The notes under the pieces: generated by a model
What the model was told of the DNA's origin: nothing
The model's input: only the letters and a program-made list of their open reading frames with translations
Database searches by the model: none
Position numbers and translations under genes: made by a program
Shown: in pieces, positions 27,119-34,904 of the stretch
Numbering within the stretch: the first letter of the stretch is position 1
Layout of the letters: every line of letters starts with the position of its first letter
Assembly: GCA_016719055.1 (NCBI GenBank)
Contig: JADKAW010000044.1
Coordinates: 1 to 64,000, forward strand
From: Candidatus Rhodoferax mariagerensis
Lineage (GTDB): Bacteria; Pseudomonadota; Gammaproteobacteria; Burkholderiales; Burkholderiaceae_C
Reading direction: 5' to 3'
Length of the DNA stretch: 64,000 bases

Positions 27119-28306
27119 CTACTTGACCCTAGGTTGAGCGTCCGTGAGCAGTTGAGCCAGCACCGCAGCTGGTTTGGCGTACTTGCGCGCCAGGATCATG
27201 GCCGCAATGATGTAGGGCTTCCAGCTGGCTTCCTTGTAGGTGGCAATCCGGTAGCGCTCAAAAACGGTGTCCTGCACCTCGCCTGCAACGCACGAAACGC
27301 CGGAGATGTCGGCCGGCAGGCAGTGCATGTACAGCGCTTGGCCATCCTTGGTGAGTTTCATCATGTCCTCGGTGCAGTGCCAGTCCTGGTGCTTGGCGTT
27401 TTGCGTCAGGCATTGTTTCTCCAGCGCCTTGAGTCCGTCGTAATTGCTGGCACGCAGCAGTTCGGTGCGTTGTTGCATCACCTGGTAAGGTGCCCATGAT
27501 TTCGGATAGACGATGTCGGCATCCTGGAAAGCTTCTCCCATGGATTCGACTTGGCGGAATGTGCCACCTGAGGCTTTCGCGTTTTTCTTGGCCACTTTGA
27601 TCACATCGGGAATCAGGTCGTAGCCCGGCGGGTGCGCCAGCGTGACATCCATTCCAAAACGGGTCATCAGTCCGATGATCCCCTGAGGTACCGACAAAGG
27701 CTTGCCATAGCTGGGCGAGTAGGCCCAGGTCATGGCTATCTTCTTGCCCTTGAGGGCTTCAAGGCTGCCAAAATGCTCTTGCAGCCAGGCCAAGTCGGCC
27801 ATCGACTGGGTGGGGTGGTCGATGTCACACTGCAAATTGACAATGGCCGGGCGCTGCGGCAGCACCCCTTGTGCAAAGCCATCGTCCAGGGCAACACCGA
27901 CTTCGCGCATGTAGGCGTTGCCGGCGCCCAGATACATGTCGTCGCGAATGCCAATGGCATCGGCGCAGAAGGCGATCATGTTGGCCGTTTCGCGCACGGT
28001 TTCGCCATGCGCAATCTGCGACTTGCCTTCGTCAAGATCTTGCTGCGCCAGGCCCAGCAGGTTTAAAGCTGACGCATAAGAAAAACGGGTGCGGGTGGAG
28101 TTGTCACGAAAGATCGAGATACCCAGACCGCTGTTGAAGACCTTGGTGGCGATGTTCTCGCCGCGCATGCGTTTAAGCGTCTCGGCGATTTTGAGCACTT
28201 GCTTGAGTTCATCTGCAGACTGCTCCCAGGTCAGCAGAAAGTCTTTCTTGTGCGCATTTGACTTCAAAGCGCCGATGTCATTGATGAGTTTTTCGATGGT
28301 GTCCAT
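27119..28306 (-). CDS. ygeW: Knotted carbamoyltransferase YgeW (intact copy)
   Basis: This 395-residue member of the aspartate/ornithine carbamoyltransferase family has the carbamoyl-phosphate motif STRTR at 70-74 and HCLP at about 328-331. YgeW-type enzymes are thought to run in the catabolic direction, moving a carbamoyl group from a ureido amino acid to phosphate. The product would feed carbamate kinase, and the amine would feed YgeX. It is the first gene of the ygeW-ygeX-hyuA-arcC operon. A near-identical but frameshifted copy lies at 33364-34552. Confidence 0.93.
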   Translation of the reverse strand: MDTIEKLINDIGALKSNAHKKDFLLTWEQSADELKQVLKIAETLKRMRGENIATKVFNSGLGISIFRDNSTRTRFSYASALNLLGLAQQDLDEGKSQIAHGETVRETANMIAFCADAIGIRDDMYLGAGNAYMREVGVALDDGFAQGVLPQRPAIVNLQCDIDHPTQSMADLAWLQEHFGSLEALKGKKIAMTWAYSPSYGKPLSVPQGIIGLMTRFGMDVTLAHPPGYDLIPDVIKVAKKNAKASGGTFRQVESMGEAFQDADIVYPKSWAPYQVMQQRTELLRASNYDGLKALEKQCLTQNAKHQDWHCTEDMMKLTKDGQALYMHCLPADISGVSCVAGEVQDTVFERYRIATYKEASWKPYIIAAMILARKYAKPAAVLAQLLTDAQPRVK

Positions 28307-28391
28307 GGGGGTCCTCTAAACAAGTCGGTTCAACAGCGGTTGGGCCTGGCTTCACGCTGACCCTTGCACGCGGTTGCATGTCAACGAACTC

Positions 28392-28406
28392 TCAAGAATC
28401 ATGCCA
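28392..28406 (-). promoter_or_regulatory. Sigma-54 promoter candidate for the ygeW operon
   Basis: The minus strand reads TGGCAT-GATTC-TTGA, with correct -24/-12 spacing and GA in place of GC at -12, about 90 bases upstream of the ygeW start. The ygeY promoter candidate (30521-30536) has nearly the same sequence, which raises confidence. Confidence 0.5.
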
Positions 28407-28514
28407 GCGCCATCACAGGCAGTTGATCACCTGGCACACCTGCAGAATCTGTTGCAAGGCGTGCCGACCGCAGTGGCAGTGACTGACGTGAAAACCTCCA
28501 AAATGGCCCATAGT

Positions 28515-28550
28515 GATAACATTCTTGTTATCAATTATCAGATTGATAAC
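28515..28550. promoter_or_regulatory. Nested palindromic activator site upstream of ygeW
   Basis: GATAACA-TTCT-TGTTATC (28515-28532) overlaps GTTATCAAT-N6-ATTGATAAC (28527-28550), inside which lies TTATCA-GAT-TGATAA (28535-28549). The site is 110-145 bases upstream of the -24 element, a usual enhancer distance for sigma-54 activators. The core TTATCAGATTGATAA also occurs before the regulator gene (30630-30644) and in copy 2 (34781-34795). Confidence 0.6.
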
Positions 28551-28556
28551 CCCAAC

Positions 28557-28949
28557 TTCATGTGCATCAACAGAACCTCGCAGAACTGACCAACGTAGTG
28601 ATTTTGGGGTCGGATTCCGATTCGGCCGCTCGGCGCTGGCTTGGGGCCACTACCGTCTCCGCCGAATCGGGCTCTGACACCAATATCACGGCACTGCACG
28701 GAGAATATCAAAATTGGGAGCTGCCAGCGCTTTACCTATAAGGGCTAGAAGCCTATTTCTTGCATAAACCGCAGACCCTGTGGCGATGGATTTGAGGGGT
28801 TGCACGATGGCCTGCAACAGATGCAGCAGCGCTCTTGGGGCTGGATCAGATTCCAAATTTGCGACCGGCTGCGGCTACTGCAAAGTCAACAGCAGTGTGT
28901 CACGCTGGCAAACCACCAGCGCTGTTGACACCTTTGAGACGAGCAAAAA
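28557..28949. other. Spacer with a remnant of the regulator start
   Basis: The sequence CATCAACAGAACCTCG at about 28565 is related to the first codons of the sigma-54 regulator gene (30663 onward, ATGCATAGAACCTC), placed at the same distance from the palindrome. The frame stops after nine codons. The rest of the spacer holds no convincing gene; 28733-28765 (AAGGGCTAGAAGCCTA) resembles the dispersed repeat. Confidence 0.45.
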
Positions 28950-30332
28950 TTACTTGATCACGTTGCCGGTGAGTTCTTGGCGAAACTCCGCTTCAGTGAC
29001 CTTGTTTTCGGGCTTGTACAAAGCGGGTGCTGCGGCGTACATCGCGGCACACACAACCAGGTCACGCTTCCAGGTGATTTCGTTGGGCGCGTGCGCCTGG
29101 GACTCGGCGCCGGGGCCGAAACCAACGCAGGGGATGCCATATCGACCCTGGATGGAAACACCGTTGGTGGAAAAGGTCCACTTGTCAGTCAAAGGACGGC
29201 CGACGCGCTTTGACAGGGCGATTTCGTCTGGCGGAGACAGTCGCGTGCCGCCCCACATGGCGTGGTGGGCTTCAACCAGCGCCTGAACGTGCGCGGCAGA
29301 TTCCTTGTTGATCCATGTCGGGAAAAAACATTCCGTCTTATAGACTTCGCCAGTCCATGACGGCTTGTCATACCAGTACATGGAAACCTTGACATCGTCA
29401 CCGTACTTCTTGACGTTGGGCAGGTTTTCGATTTCCTTGAGGCAAGACAGGTTGGTTTCGCCAGCAGTCATGCGGCGGTCAACCGAAATAGAACAGGAGT
29501 CAGCGACAGCGCAGCGCGAAGGCGAGGTGAAAAAGATCTCGGAGGTGGTACAGGTGCCGCGACCCAGGAAGCGCGCATCTTCGTAATGCTTGGGGTTGTA
29601 CTGCGGGTCAAGCATCTTGACGAGGCCTTTGATTGCCGTGCCCTCAGCGGCATCGTTTTCATTCAAGGAACGGATGTCCTGCAGGATATCTGCCATCTTG
29701 TGGATGGCGTTGTCACCACGCTCTGGCGCAGAACCATGACAAGAAACACCCTTGACATCCACCCGGATTTCCATGCGGCCGCGATGGCCACGATAAATGC
29801 CGCCATCGGTCGGTTCAGTGGAGATGACAAATTCTGGAACGATTTTGCTCACGTTGTAGATGTACTGCCAGCACATGCCGTCGCAGTCTTCTTCCTGAAC
29901 CGTGCCGACGACCATGATTTTGTAGCCCGCCGGAATGAGGCCCAGGTCTTTCATGATCTTGACACCATAGGTGGCAGACGCCATGCCGCCTTCCTGGTCT
30001 GACCCGCCACGACCGTAGATGACCTCATCAGTCTCAAAGCCGGTGTAAGGGTCTTGCTCCCAGTTATTGATATTGCCGATGCCGACGGTGTCAATGTGGG
30101 AGTCGATGGCGATGATCTTGTCGCCGTCGCCCATCCAGCCGATCACGTTGCCCAGGCCATCAATTTCAACCTTGTCATAGCCCAGCTTTTCCATTTCGGC
30201 GGCAATTCTCTTGACCACTTTTTCTTCGTCGCTTGACTCGGACGGAATGGCAATCATGTCTCGCAGAAACCTGGACATGTCTGCTTTGTAGCCTTCTGCG
30301 GCTGCCTTGACGGCAGCAAAATCAACGTTCAT
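28950..30332 (-). CDS. ygeY: YgeY, M20-family metallohydrolase
   Basis: The 460-residue enzyme (ATG 30332, GAGG upstream; the longest frame adds 11 codons) is an M20 peptidase/deacetylase-type zinc hydrolase. Metal-site motifs are DSHIDTVG, GRGGSDQEGG, the catalytic glutamates in VQEEDCDG and the late histidine in AHAPNE. YgeY occurs beside ygeW and ygeX in many genomes and probably hydrolyses an N-carbamoyl or N-acyl amino acid formed from purines. It is transcribed alone, away from the regulator gene on the other strand, from the sigma-54 promoter candidate at 30521-30536. Confidence 0.9.
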   Translation of the reverse strand: MNVDFAAVKAAAEGYKADMSRFLRDMIAIPSESSDEEKVVKRIAAEMEKLGYDKVEIDGLGNVIGWMGDGDKIIAIDSHIDTVGIGNINNWEQDPYTGFETDEVIYGRGGSDQEGGMASATYGVKIMKDLGLIPAGYKIMVVGTVQEEDCDGMCWQYIYNVSKIVPEFVISTEPTDGGIYRGHRGRMEIRVDVKGVSCHGSAPERGDNAIHKMADILQDIRSLNENDAAEGTAIKGLVKMLDPQYNPKHYEDARFLGRGTCTTSEIFFTSPSRCAVADSCSISVDRRMTAGETNLSCLKEIENLPNVKKYGDDVKVSMYWYDKPSWTGEVYKTECFFPTWINKESAAHVQALVEAHHAMWGGTRLSPPDEIALSKRVGRPLTDKWTFSTNGVSIQGRYGIPCVGFGPGAESQAHAPNEITWKRDLVVCAAMYAAAPALYKPENKVTEAEFRQELTGNVIK

Positions 30333-30520
30333 GGGTTTAACCTCAATTAAATTAAATACACACAATCTGTGACTTGTTTCAAGCGGTCAAGTGAAGAGGA
30401 CAGGCGTGAAACAAAGCGCCTGAAATACCTTCATTGACAGTCCTCCAAACGAGTGCGCTAAGAAGCAGAGTCAACGCACATCGTCGCAGTCGTCGCGCGC
30501 ATGTGCATTCTGTGTCCGTA

Positions 30521-30536
30521 TTCAAAAATCGTGCCA
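30521..30536 (-). promoter_or_regulatory. Sigma-54 promoter candidate for ygeY
   Basis: The minus strand reads TGGCAC-GATTT-TTGAA. The -24 half is perfect; -12 has GA like the ygeW promoter. It lies about 190 bases upstream of the ygeY start and about 95 bases from the palindrome at 30630-30644. Confidence 0.5.
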
Positions 30537-30629
30537 GTACCGACGGCGCGATTTTTGGTCTGAAGCAACCCGTTCTGATGCGGCAACGGCAGGACCGCCA
30601 CCCTGGAATGATACGATCCTGGTCATAAA

Positions 30630-30644
30630 TTATCAGATTGATAA
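30630..30644. promoter_or_regulatory. Palindromic operator between ygeY and the regulator
   Basis: TTATCA-GAT-TGATAA is identical to the cores upstream of both ygeW copies. It is 18 bases upstream of the regulator start, so binding there could both repress the regulator gene and activate ygeY from a distance. Confidence 0.55.
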
Positions 30645-30662
30645 GCCTTGACCGCCAAAAAT

Positions 30663-32450
30663 ATGCATAGAACCTCAGTAACCCACCCTTCTGTGTTGCA
30701 AGCCATTCAGCCGACGATCGTGCGCTTCACAAAGATGCTGGCCGACCTGCTGCGTCTGGAGGTTGAAATTGTGGATGCTAACCGGATTAGGGTTGCCGGC
30801 ACTGGCCCCTACGTATCTGTGATCGGCCAGCGGCTGCACACCGATTCCTGTTTCTTGAGTCATGTGCTCGGTACCAAGCAAGAGAAGATCGTCTTGCAGT
30901 CGCTTGCGGCGCCCTTGTGCACAGGCTGCGCCGACCTGGTACCCGGTAACGAGTACGCTTTTGTCGGGATACCGATCGTGGCTGCGCAACAGTGCGTCGG
31001 CGTCATCAGCTTGATTGCGGTGACACCGGAAAGCCAGCTTCGCATCCGCGAACATTCTGGCGAGATCATCGAGTACGTTCGGCATGTTTCAAGTCTGTTT
31101 GTTTCGAAGATCATGGGTGATCGTGATGGCAGCAGAGATCAGGACAAACAGTTGCTCAGCTTGCTTGACCACATGGATCAGGGTGTGGTGTTGATGGATG
31201 AGGACCAACGAATCTGTCTGATCAACCCGCCGGCGCTGGCGCAACTCAATTGCAACCAGGAAAACATCATCGGGCGCAGGCTAAGCATTCGTCCATGCGT
31301 TGATCACACGGATATCCCGTCGGGGCACCTGCAATACATGGTCTCTTTCGGCGACCGCCATGAAATCATCGTTGGACAATTGCACAAGGTACACGACCGG
31401 CAATTGTTCCTGATGGCGTTTCACCAGGCTCATCCGCAAATGTCAAACCCGCTGACGCGCCACGAACCACGCCTGAGTCACATCATTGGCGAATCACCAC
31501 CGATGCGGGAACTCAAAGCCTTGCTGATCCGCGTGGCGACCAGCCCTTCGAGCATTTTGATTTGCAGCGAGAGTGGCACCGGCAAGGAGGTCGTAGCGCG
31601 TGCAGTTCACCAACTGAGTGGGCGTGCCAACAAACCTTTTGTTGCCATCAATTGTGCGGCGATTCCGGATGGCCTGCAGGAAAGCGAGCTGTTCGGCTAC
31701 ACCAAGGGATCATTTACCAGCGCATCAACGACCGGTAAAAGTGGTCTCATCCAGTCGGCCGATGGTGGCACGCTTTTTTTGGACGAGATCGGCGACATGT
31801 CGCTGAGCACGCAGGCCAAACTGCTCCGGGTGATTGAAACCCGCGAGGTGCAACCGATCGGGTCGAACAAGGCCATACCGGTTGATATTCGGATCGTCGC
31901 GGCAACACATCAGAACCTGCAGGCGCGCATTGCCGAGGGCAAATTTCGTGAAGACCTGTATTACCGGATCAACGTCATTCCGCTCGCGATTCCGCCTTTG
32001 CGTGATCGGGGTGGTGACATCGAATTGCTCGTCCATCACTACATCAACCAGCATTCGCGGCGCCTGGGTGCCGTCTATCCTGGCATTTCACCGGCTGTAC
32101 TCAAACTGCTGCCGAAGTATTCCTGGCCTGGCAATGTGCGTGAGCTCAGCAATTTAATGGAGTATCTGGTCAACGTTGTGCCCAATGGCGAGGTGATTGA
32201 CGAGCGGCTGTTTCCGCCTAACATCACCAAAGGGCTGGTTTCCAGTGGGTTCGACACGCCAGTGAAAAATGTAGAAGTCTCGCAACCCCACACTCGGACG
32301 GATGCTACGCTGATCGAGAATATGGAGCGCCAGTTGATCGAAGCATCGTTGTTACGTCACAAAAACAAGCAACAGGCCGCTGACGAACTGGGCATCGGCA
32401 TTGCAACGCTGTACCGTAAAGTCAAGAAATATGGACTTCAGGTGACCTGA
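30663..32450 (+). CDS. Sigma-54-dependent activator of the YgeV type
   Basis: The 595-residue protein (ATG 30663; an in-frame TTG lies five codons earlier) has an N-terminal GAF-like sensor (about 15-155), a PAS domain (about 165-265), an AAA+ domain (about 280-505) and a Fis-type helix-turn-helix (about 568-592, QQAADELGIGIATLYRK). Walker A is SESGTGKE (about 302-309) and Walker B is TLFLDEIGD. The sigma-54 contact loop reads GSFTSA (349-354) instead of GAFTGA. It is the only regulator in the catabolic cluster. The same palindrome precedes it, ygeW and the second ygeW, so it probably controls these and itself in response to a purine or ureide. Confidence 0.9.
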   Translation: MHRTSVTHPSVLQAIQPTIVRFTKMLADLLRLEVEIVDANRIRVAGTGPYVSVIGQRLHTDSCFLSHVLGTKQEKIVLQSLAAPLCTGCADLVPGNEYAFVGIPIVAAQQCVGVISLIAVTPESQLRIREHSGEIIEYVRHVSSLFVSKIMGDRDGSRDQDKQLLSLLDHMDQGVVLMDEDQRICLINPPALAQLNCNQENIIGRRLSIRPCVDHTDIPSGHLQYMVSFGDRHEIIVGQLHKVHDRQLFLMAFHQAHPQMSNPLTRHEPRLSHIIGESPPMRELKALLIRVATSPSSILICSESGTGKEVVARAVHQLSGRANKPFVAINCAAIPDGLQESELFGYTKGSFTSASTTGKSGLIQSADGGTLFLDEIGDMSLSTQAKLLRVIETREVQPIGSNKAIPVDIRIVAATHQNLQARIAEGKFREDLYYRINVIPLAIPPLRDRGGDIELLVHHYINQHSRRLGAVYPGISPAVLKLLPKYSWPGNVRELSNLMEYLVNVVPNGEVIDERLFPPNITKGLVSSGFDTPVKNVEVSQPHTRTDATLIENMERQLIEASLLRHKNKQQAADELGIGIATLYRKVKKYGLQVT

Positions 32451-32455
32451 ATGAT

Positions 32456-33346
32456 TTATGCCGTCGCCTTTTTCCGAAGGCGAAGCATCGCCTCTAACAC
32501 GCCACCGCCGATCGCCATGGCTTTGTCGGACGCAGTGAGGTAATCGGCCTTCTCACCGCGCGGATCGATGTCGCCAATCTTGAACCTGGCGGTGACCTGC
32601 AGCCCATCTTGCAACAGGCCTCGCACCATACCAGCCAGTGACACTGTCACCGGCGTATCACCCACCTGCCCCAGCGGTGCGCCTTGGGCAACGAGATCGC
32701 CGAGTGCAACACATGAACGGAAAACGCCAGCACAAGGCGCTCGCACCACGCGCAAGTCGCTTTTTCCGGCAATTTCGCCTGGAATGCCGGTGTTTGGTTC
32801 TGCCCCGCCGCTGAGGATGACGCGCCCCAATCGGTGGCCCCGATTGGTTTCAATCACCGCATCACAGTCATCACCGGCGGTGAATCCAGGGCCGAGCGCA
32901 ATGGTGATGGGTGCCATATTTTTGTTTGTGCCAAGATTCTCCTTGGCCAAAATCGCATCAACCAGATAGTCTGGCCCTAACGTGCCTAGTGACCCGGCCT
33001 GCGGGTCCACCAACAATGCGATTTCGTCGCGCCACGTTAGGTCAATCGCCTCTAGTGCCGTCGCTACCAACCTGGCGGTCAGGTCTTCAACGATGGCCGA
33101 TCCATCGAACACGGCCTGCGCAAAAGCCACGCTGCGCCGGATCGCGGTGGGCTGAGCGATTTCCAGCAAGACAACGCGGTAGCCGCAGCGCACCAGTCGA
33201 ATCGCCACGCCAGAAGCAATGTCACCAGCACCCCGAATCACCACCAGTTCGCTGCGTTGCGTCGAGTCCTGAGTTTTTACGATCGGCGCCAAGGCAAATG
33301 GGCGCTTGGGTTGTTTCAGCCGCGCTGCTTCAGAAGAAATGCTCAT
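32456..33346 (-). CDS. yqeB: YqeB, selenium-dependent molybdenum hydroxylase maturation protein
   Basis: The product (296 residues) matches the EF2563/YqeB family: a Rossmann-like VVIRGAGDIASGVA (about 35-48), LVDPQAGSLGTLGPDYLVDA, ALGPGFTAG and VIETNRGHRLGRVI. The family is a genomic marker of selenium-dependent molybdenum hydroxylases and is distantly related to XdhC. An N-terminal extension of about 30 residues precedes the fold. It lies 17 bases after the frameshifted second ygeW, so transcription probably comes from that copy's promoter. It ends 5 bases from the convergent regulator gene. Confidence 0.87.
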   Translation of the reverse strand: MSISSEAARLKQPKRPFALAPIVKTQDSTQRSELVVIRGAGDIASGVAIRLVRCGYRVVLLEIAQPTAIRRSVAFAQAVFDGSAIVEDLTARLVATALEAIDLTWRDEIALLVDPQAGSLGTLGPDYLVDAILAKENLGTNKNMAPITIALGPGFTAGDDCDAVIETNRGHRLGRVILSGGAEPNTGIPGEIAGKSDLRVVRAPCAGVFRSCVALGDLVAQGAPLGQVGDTPVTVSLAGMVRGLLQDGLQVTARFKIGDIDPRGEKADYLTASDKAMAIGGGVLEAMLRLRKKATA

Positions 33347-33363
33347 GGCCCAAGCTGCAGTGG

Positions 33364-34552
33364 CTACCTGACCCTAGGTTGAGCGTCCGTGAGCAGTTGA
33401 GCCAGCACCGCAGCTGGTTTGGCGTACTTGCGCGCCAGGATCATGGCCGCGATGATGTAGGGCTTCCAGCTCGCTTCCTTGTAGGTGGCAATCCGATAAC
33501 GCTCAAAGACCGTGTCCTGCACCTCGCCTGCAACGCACGAGACACCGGAGATGTCGGCAGGCAGGCAGTGCATGTACAGCGCTTGGCCATCCTTGGTGAG
33601 CTTCATCATGTCCTCGGTGCAGTGCCAGTCCTGGTGCTTGGCGTTTTGCGTCAGGCATTGTTTCTCCAGCGCCTTGAGTCCGTCGTAATTGCTGGCACGC
33701 AGCAGTTCGGTGCGTTGTTGCATCACCTGGTAAGGTGCCCATGATTTCGGATAGACGATGTCGGCATCCTGGAAAGCTTCTCCCATGGATTCGACTTGGC
33801 GGAATGTGCCACCTGAGGCTTTCGCGTTTTTCTTGGCCACTTTGATCACATCGGGAATCAGGTCGTAGCCCGGCGGGTGCGCCAGCGTGACATCCATTCC
33901 AAAACGGGTCATCAGTCCGATGATCCCCTGAGGTACCGACAAAGGCTTGCCATAGCTGGGCGAGTAGGCCCAGGTCATGGCTATCTTCTTGCCCTTGAGG
34001 GCTTCAAGGCTGCCAAAATGCTCTTGCAGCCAGGCCAAGTCGGCCATCGACTGGGTGGGGTGGTCGATGTCACACTGCAAATTGACAATGGCCGGGCGCT
34101 GCGGCAGCACCCCTTGTGCAAAGCCATCGTCCAGGGCAACACCGACTTCGCGCATGTAGGCGTTGCCGGCGCCCAGATACATGTCGTCGCGAATGCCAAT
34201 GGCATCGGCGCAGAAGGCGATCATGTTGGCCGTTTCGCGCACGGTTTCGCCATGCGCAATCTGCGACTTGCCTTCGTCAAGATCTTGCTGCGCCAGACCC
34301 AGCAGGTTTTAAAGCTGACGCATAAGAAAAACGGGTGCGGGTGGAGTTGTCACGAAAGATCGAGATACCCAGACCGCTGTTGAAGACCTTGGTGGCGATG
34401 TTCTCGCCGCGCATGCGTTTAAGCGTCTCGGCGATTTTGAGCACTTGCTTGAGTTCATCTGCAGACTGCTCCCAGGTCAGCAGAAAGTCTTTCTTGTGCG
34501 CATTTGACTTCAAAGCGCCGATGTCATTGATGAGTTTTTCGATGGTGTCCAT
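33364..34552 (-). pseudogene. ygeW: Second ygeW copy with a one-base frameshift
   Basis: The sequence is nearly identical to the intact ygeW. A run of four T (at about 34307-34310) replaces three T in copy 1. This shifts the frame after ...FSYASAL (about residue 81) and leaves a 91-residue product that keeps STRTR but lacks the HCLP half. The rest of the frame is intact, so the lesion is recent, or it is an error in a homopolymer. Its promoter region is complete and probably drives yqeB. Confidence 0.85.
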
Positions 34553-34637
34553 GGGGGTCCTCTAAACAAGTCGGTTTAACAGCGGTTGGGCGTGGCTTCA
34601 CGCTGACCCTTGCACGCGGTTGCATGTCAACGAGCTC

Positions 34638-34652
34638 TCAAGAATCATGCCA
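34638..34652 (-). promoter_or_regulatory. Sigma-54 promoter candidate, copy 2
   Basis: TGGCAT-GATTC-TTGA on the minus strand, identical to that of copy 1. It would transcribe the ygeW pseudogene and yqeB. Confidence 0.45.
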
Positions 34653-34760
34653 GCGCCATCACAGGCAGTTGATCACCTGGCACACCTGCAGAATCTGTTG
34701 CAAGGCGTGCCGACCGCAGTGGCAGTGACTGACGTGAAAACCTCCAAAATGGCCCATAGT

Positions 34761-34796
34761 GATAACATTCTTGTTATCAATTATCAGATTGATAAC
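34761..34796. promoter_or_regulatory. Nested palindromic activator site, copy 2
   Basis: Same arrangement as at 28515-28550: GATAACA-TTCT-TGTTATC overlapping GTTATCAAT-N6-ATTGATAAC, core TTATCAGATTGATAA at 34781-34795. Confidence 0.6.
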
Positions 34797-34802
34797 CCCA
34801 AC

Positions 34803-34880
34803 ACTTTGTGTATGAACATAACCTCGGTTAGCGCCATTTGCGTGTTGCAGGCAATTCAACCGACTATCGGCAACCCCTTT
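34803..34880 (+). pseudogene. 5' remnant of the sigma-54 regulator gene
   Basis: ATG 34812 starts MNITSV..VLQAIQPTIG, which matches MHRTSV..VLQAIQPTIV of the regulator at 30663. It lies at the same side of the same palindrome. Similarity ends after about 23 codons, where MocA-related sequence takes over. It shows that the regulator and ygeW were originally divergent neighbours. Confidence 0.65.
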
Positions 34881-34904
34881 GAACAACCAGATGTTGCTTC
34901 TACA

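Larger units (their letters stand above)
27119..28556. repeat. 1.44-kb direct duplication, copy 1
   Basis: This segment (ygeW and 250 bases of its control region) recurs in the same orientation at 33364-34802 with only scattered base changes. Similarity stops abruptly at the ygeW stop codon on one side and just past a palindromic operator on the other. The low divergence indicates a recent event. Confidence 0.92.
33364..34802. repeat. 1.44-kb direct duplication, copy 2
   Basis: This is the second copy of 27119-28556 in the same orientation, one base longer because of an extra T. The two copies flank 4.8 kb with ygeY, the regulator and yqeB, so recombination between them could delete or excise these genes. 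Confidence 0.92.

Noticed and set aside
28362..28380. TTGCACGCGGTTGCA as a plus-strand sigma-54 promoter
   Set aside because: The spacing between the -24 and -12 pairs is one base short and the -24 GG is missing.
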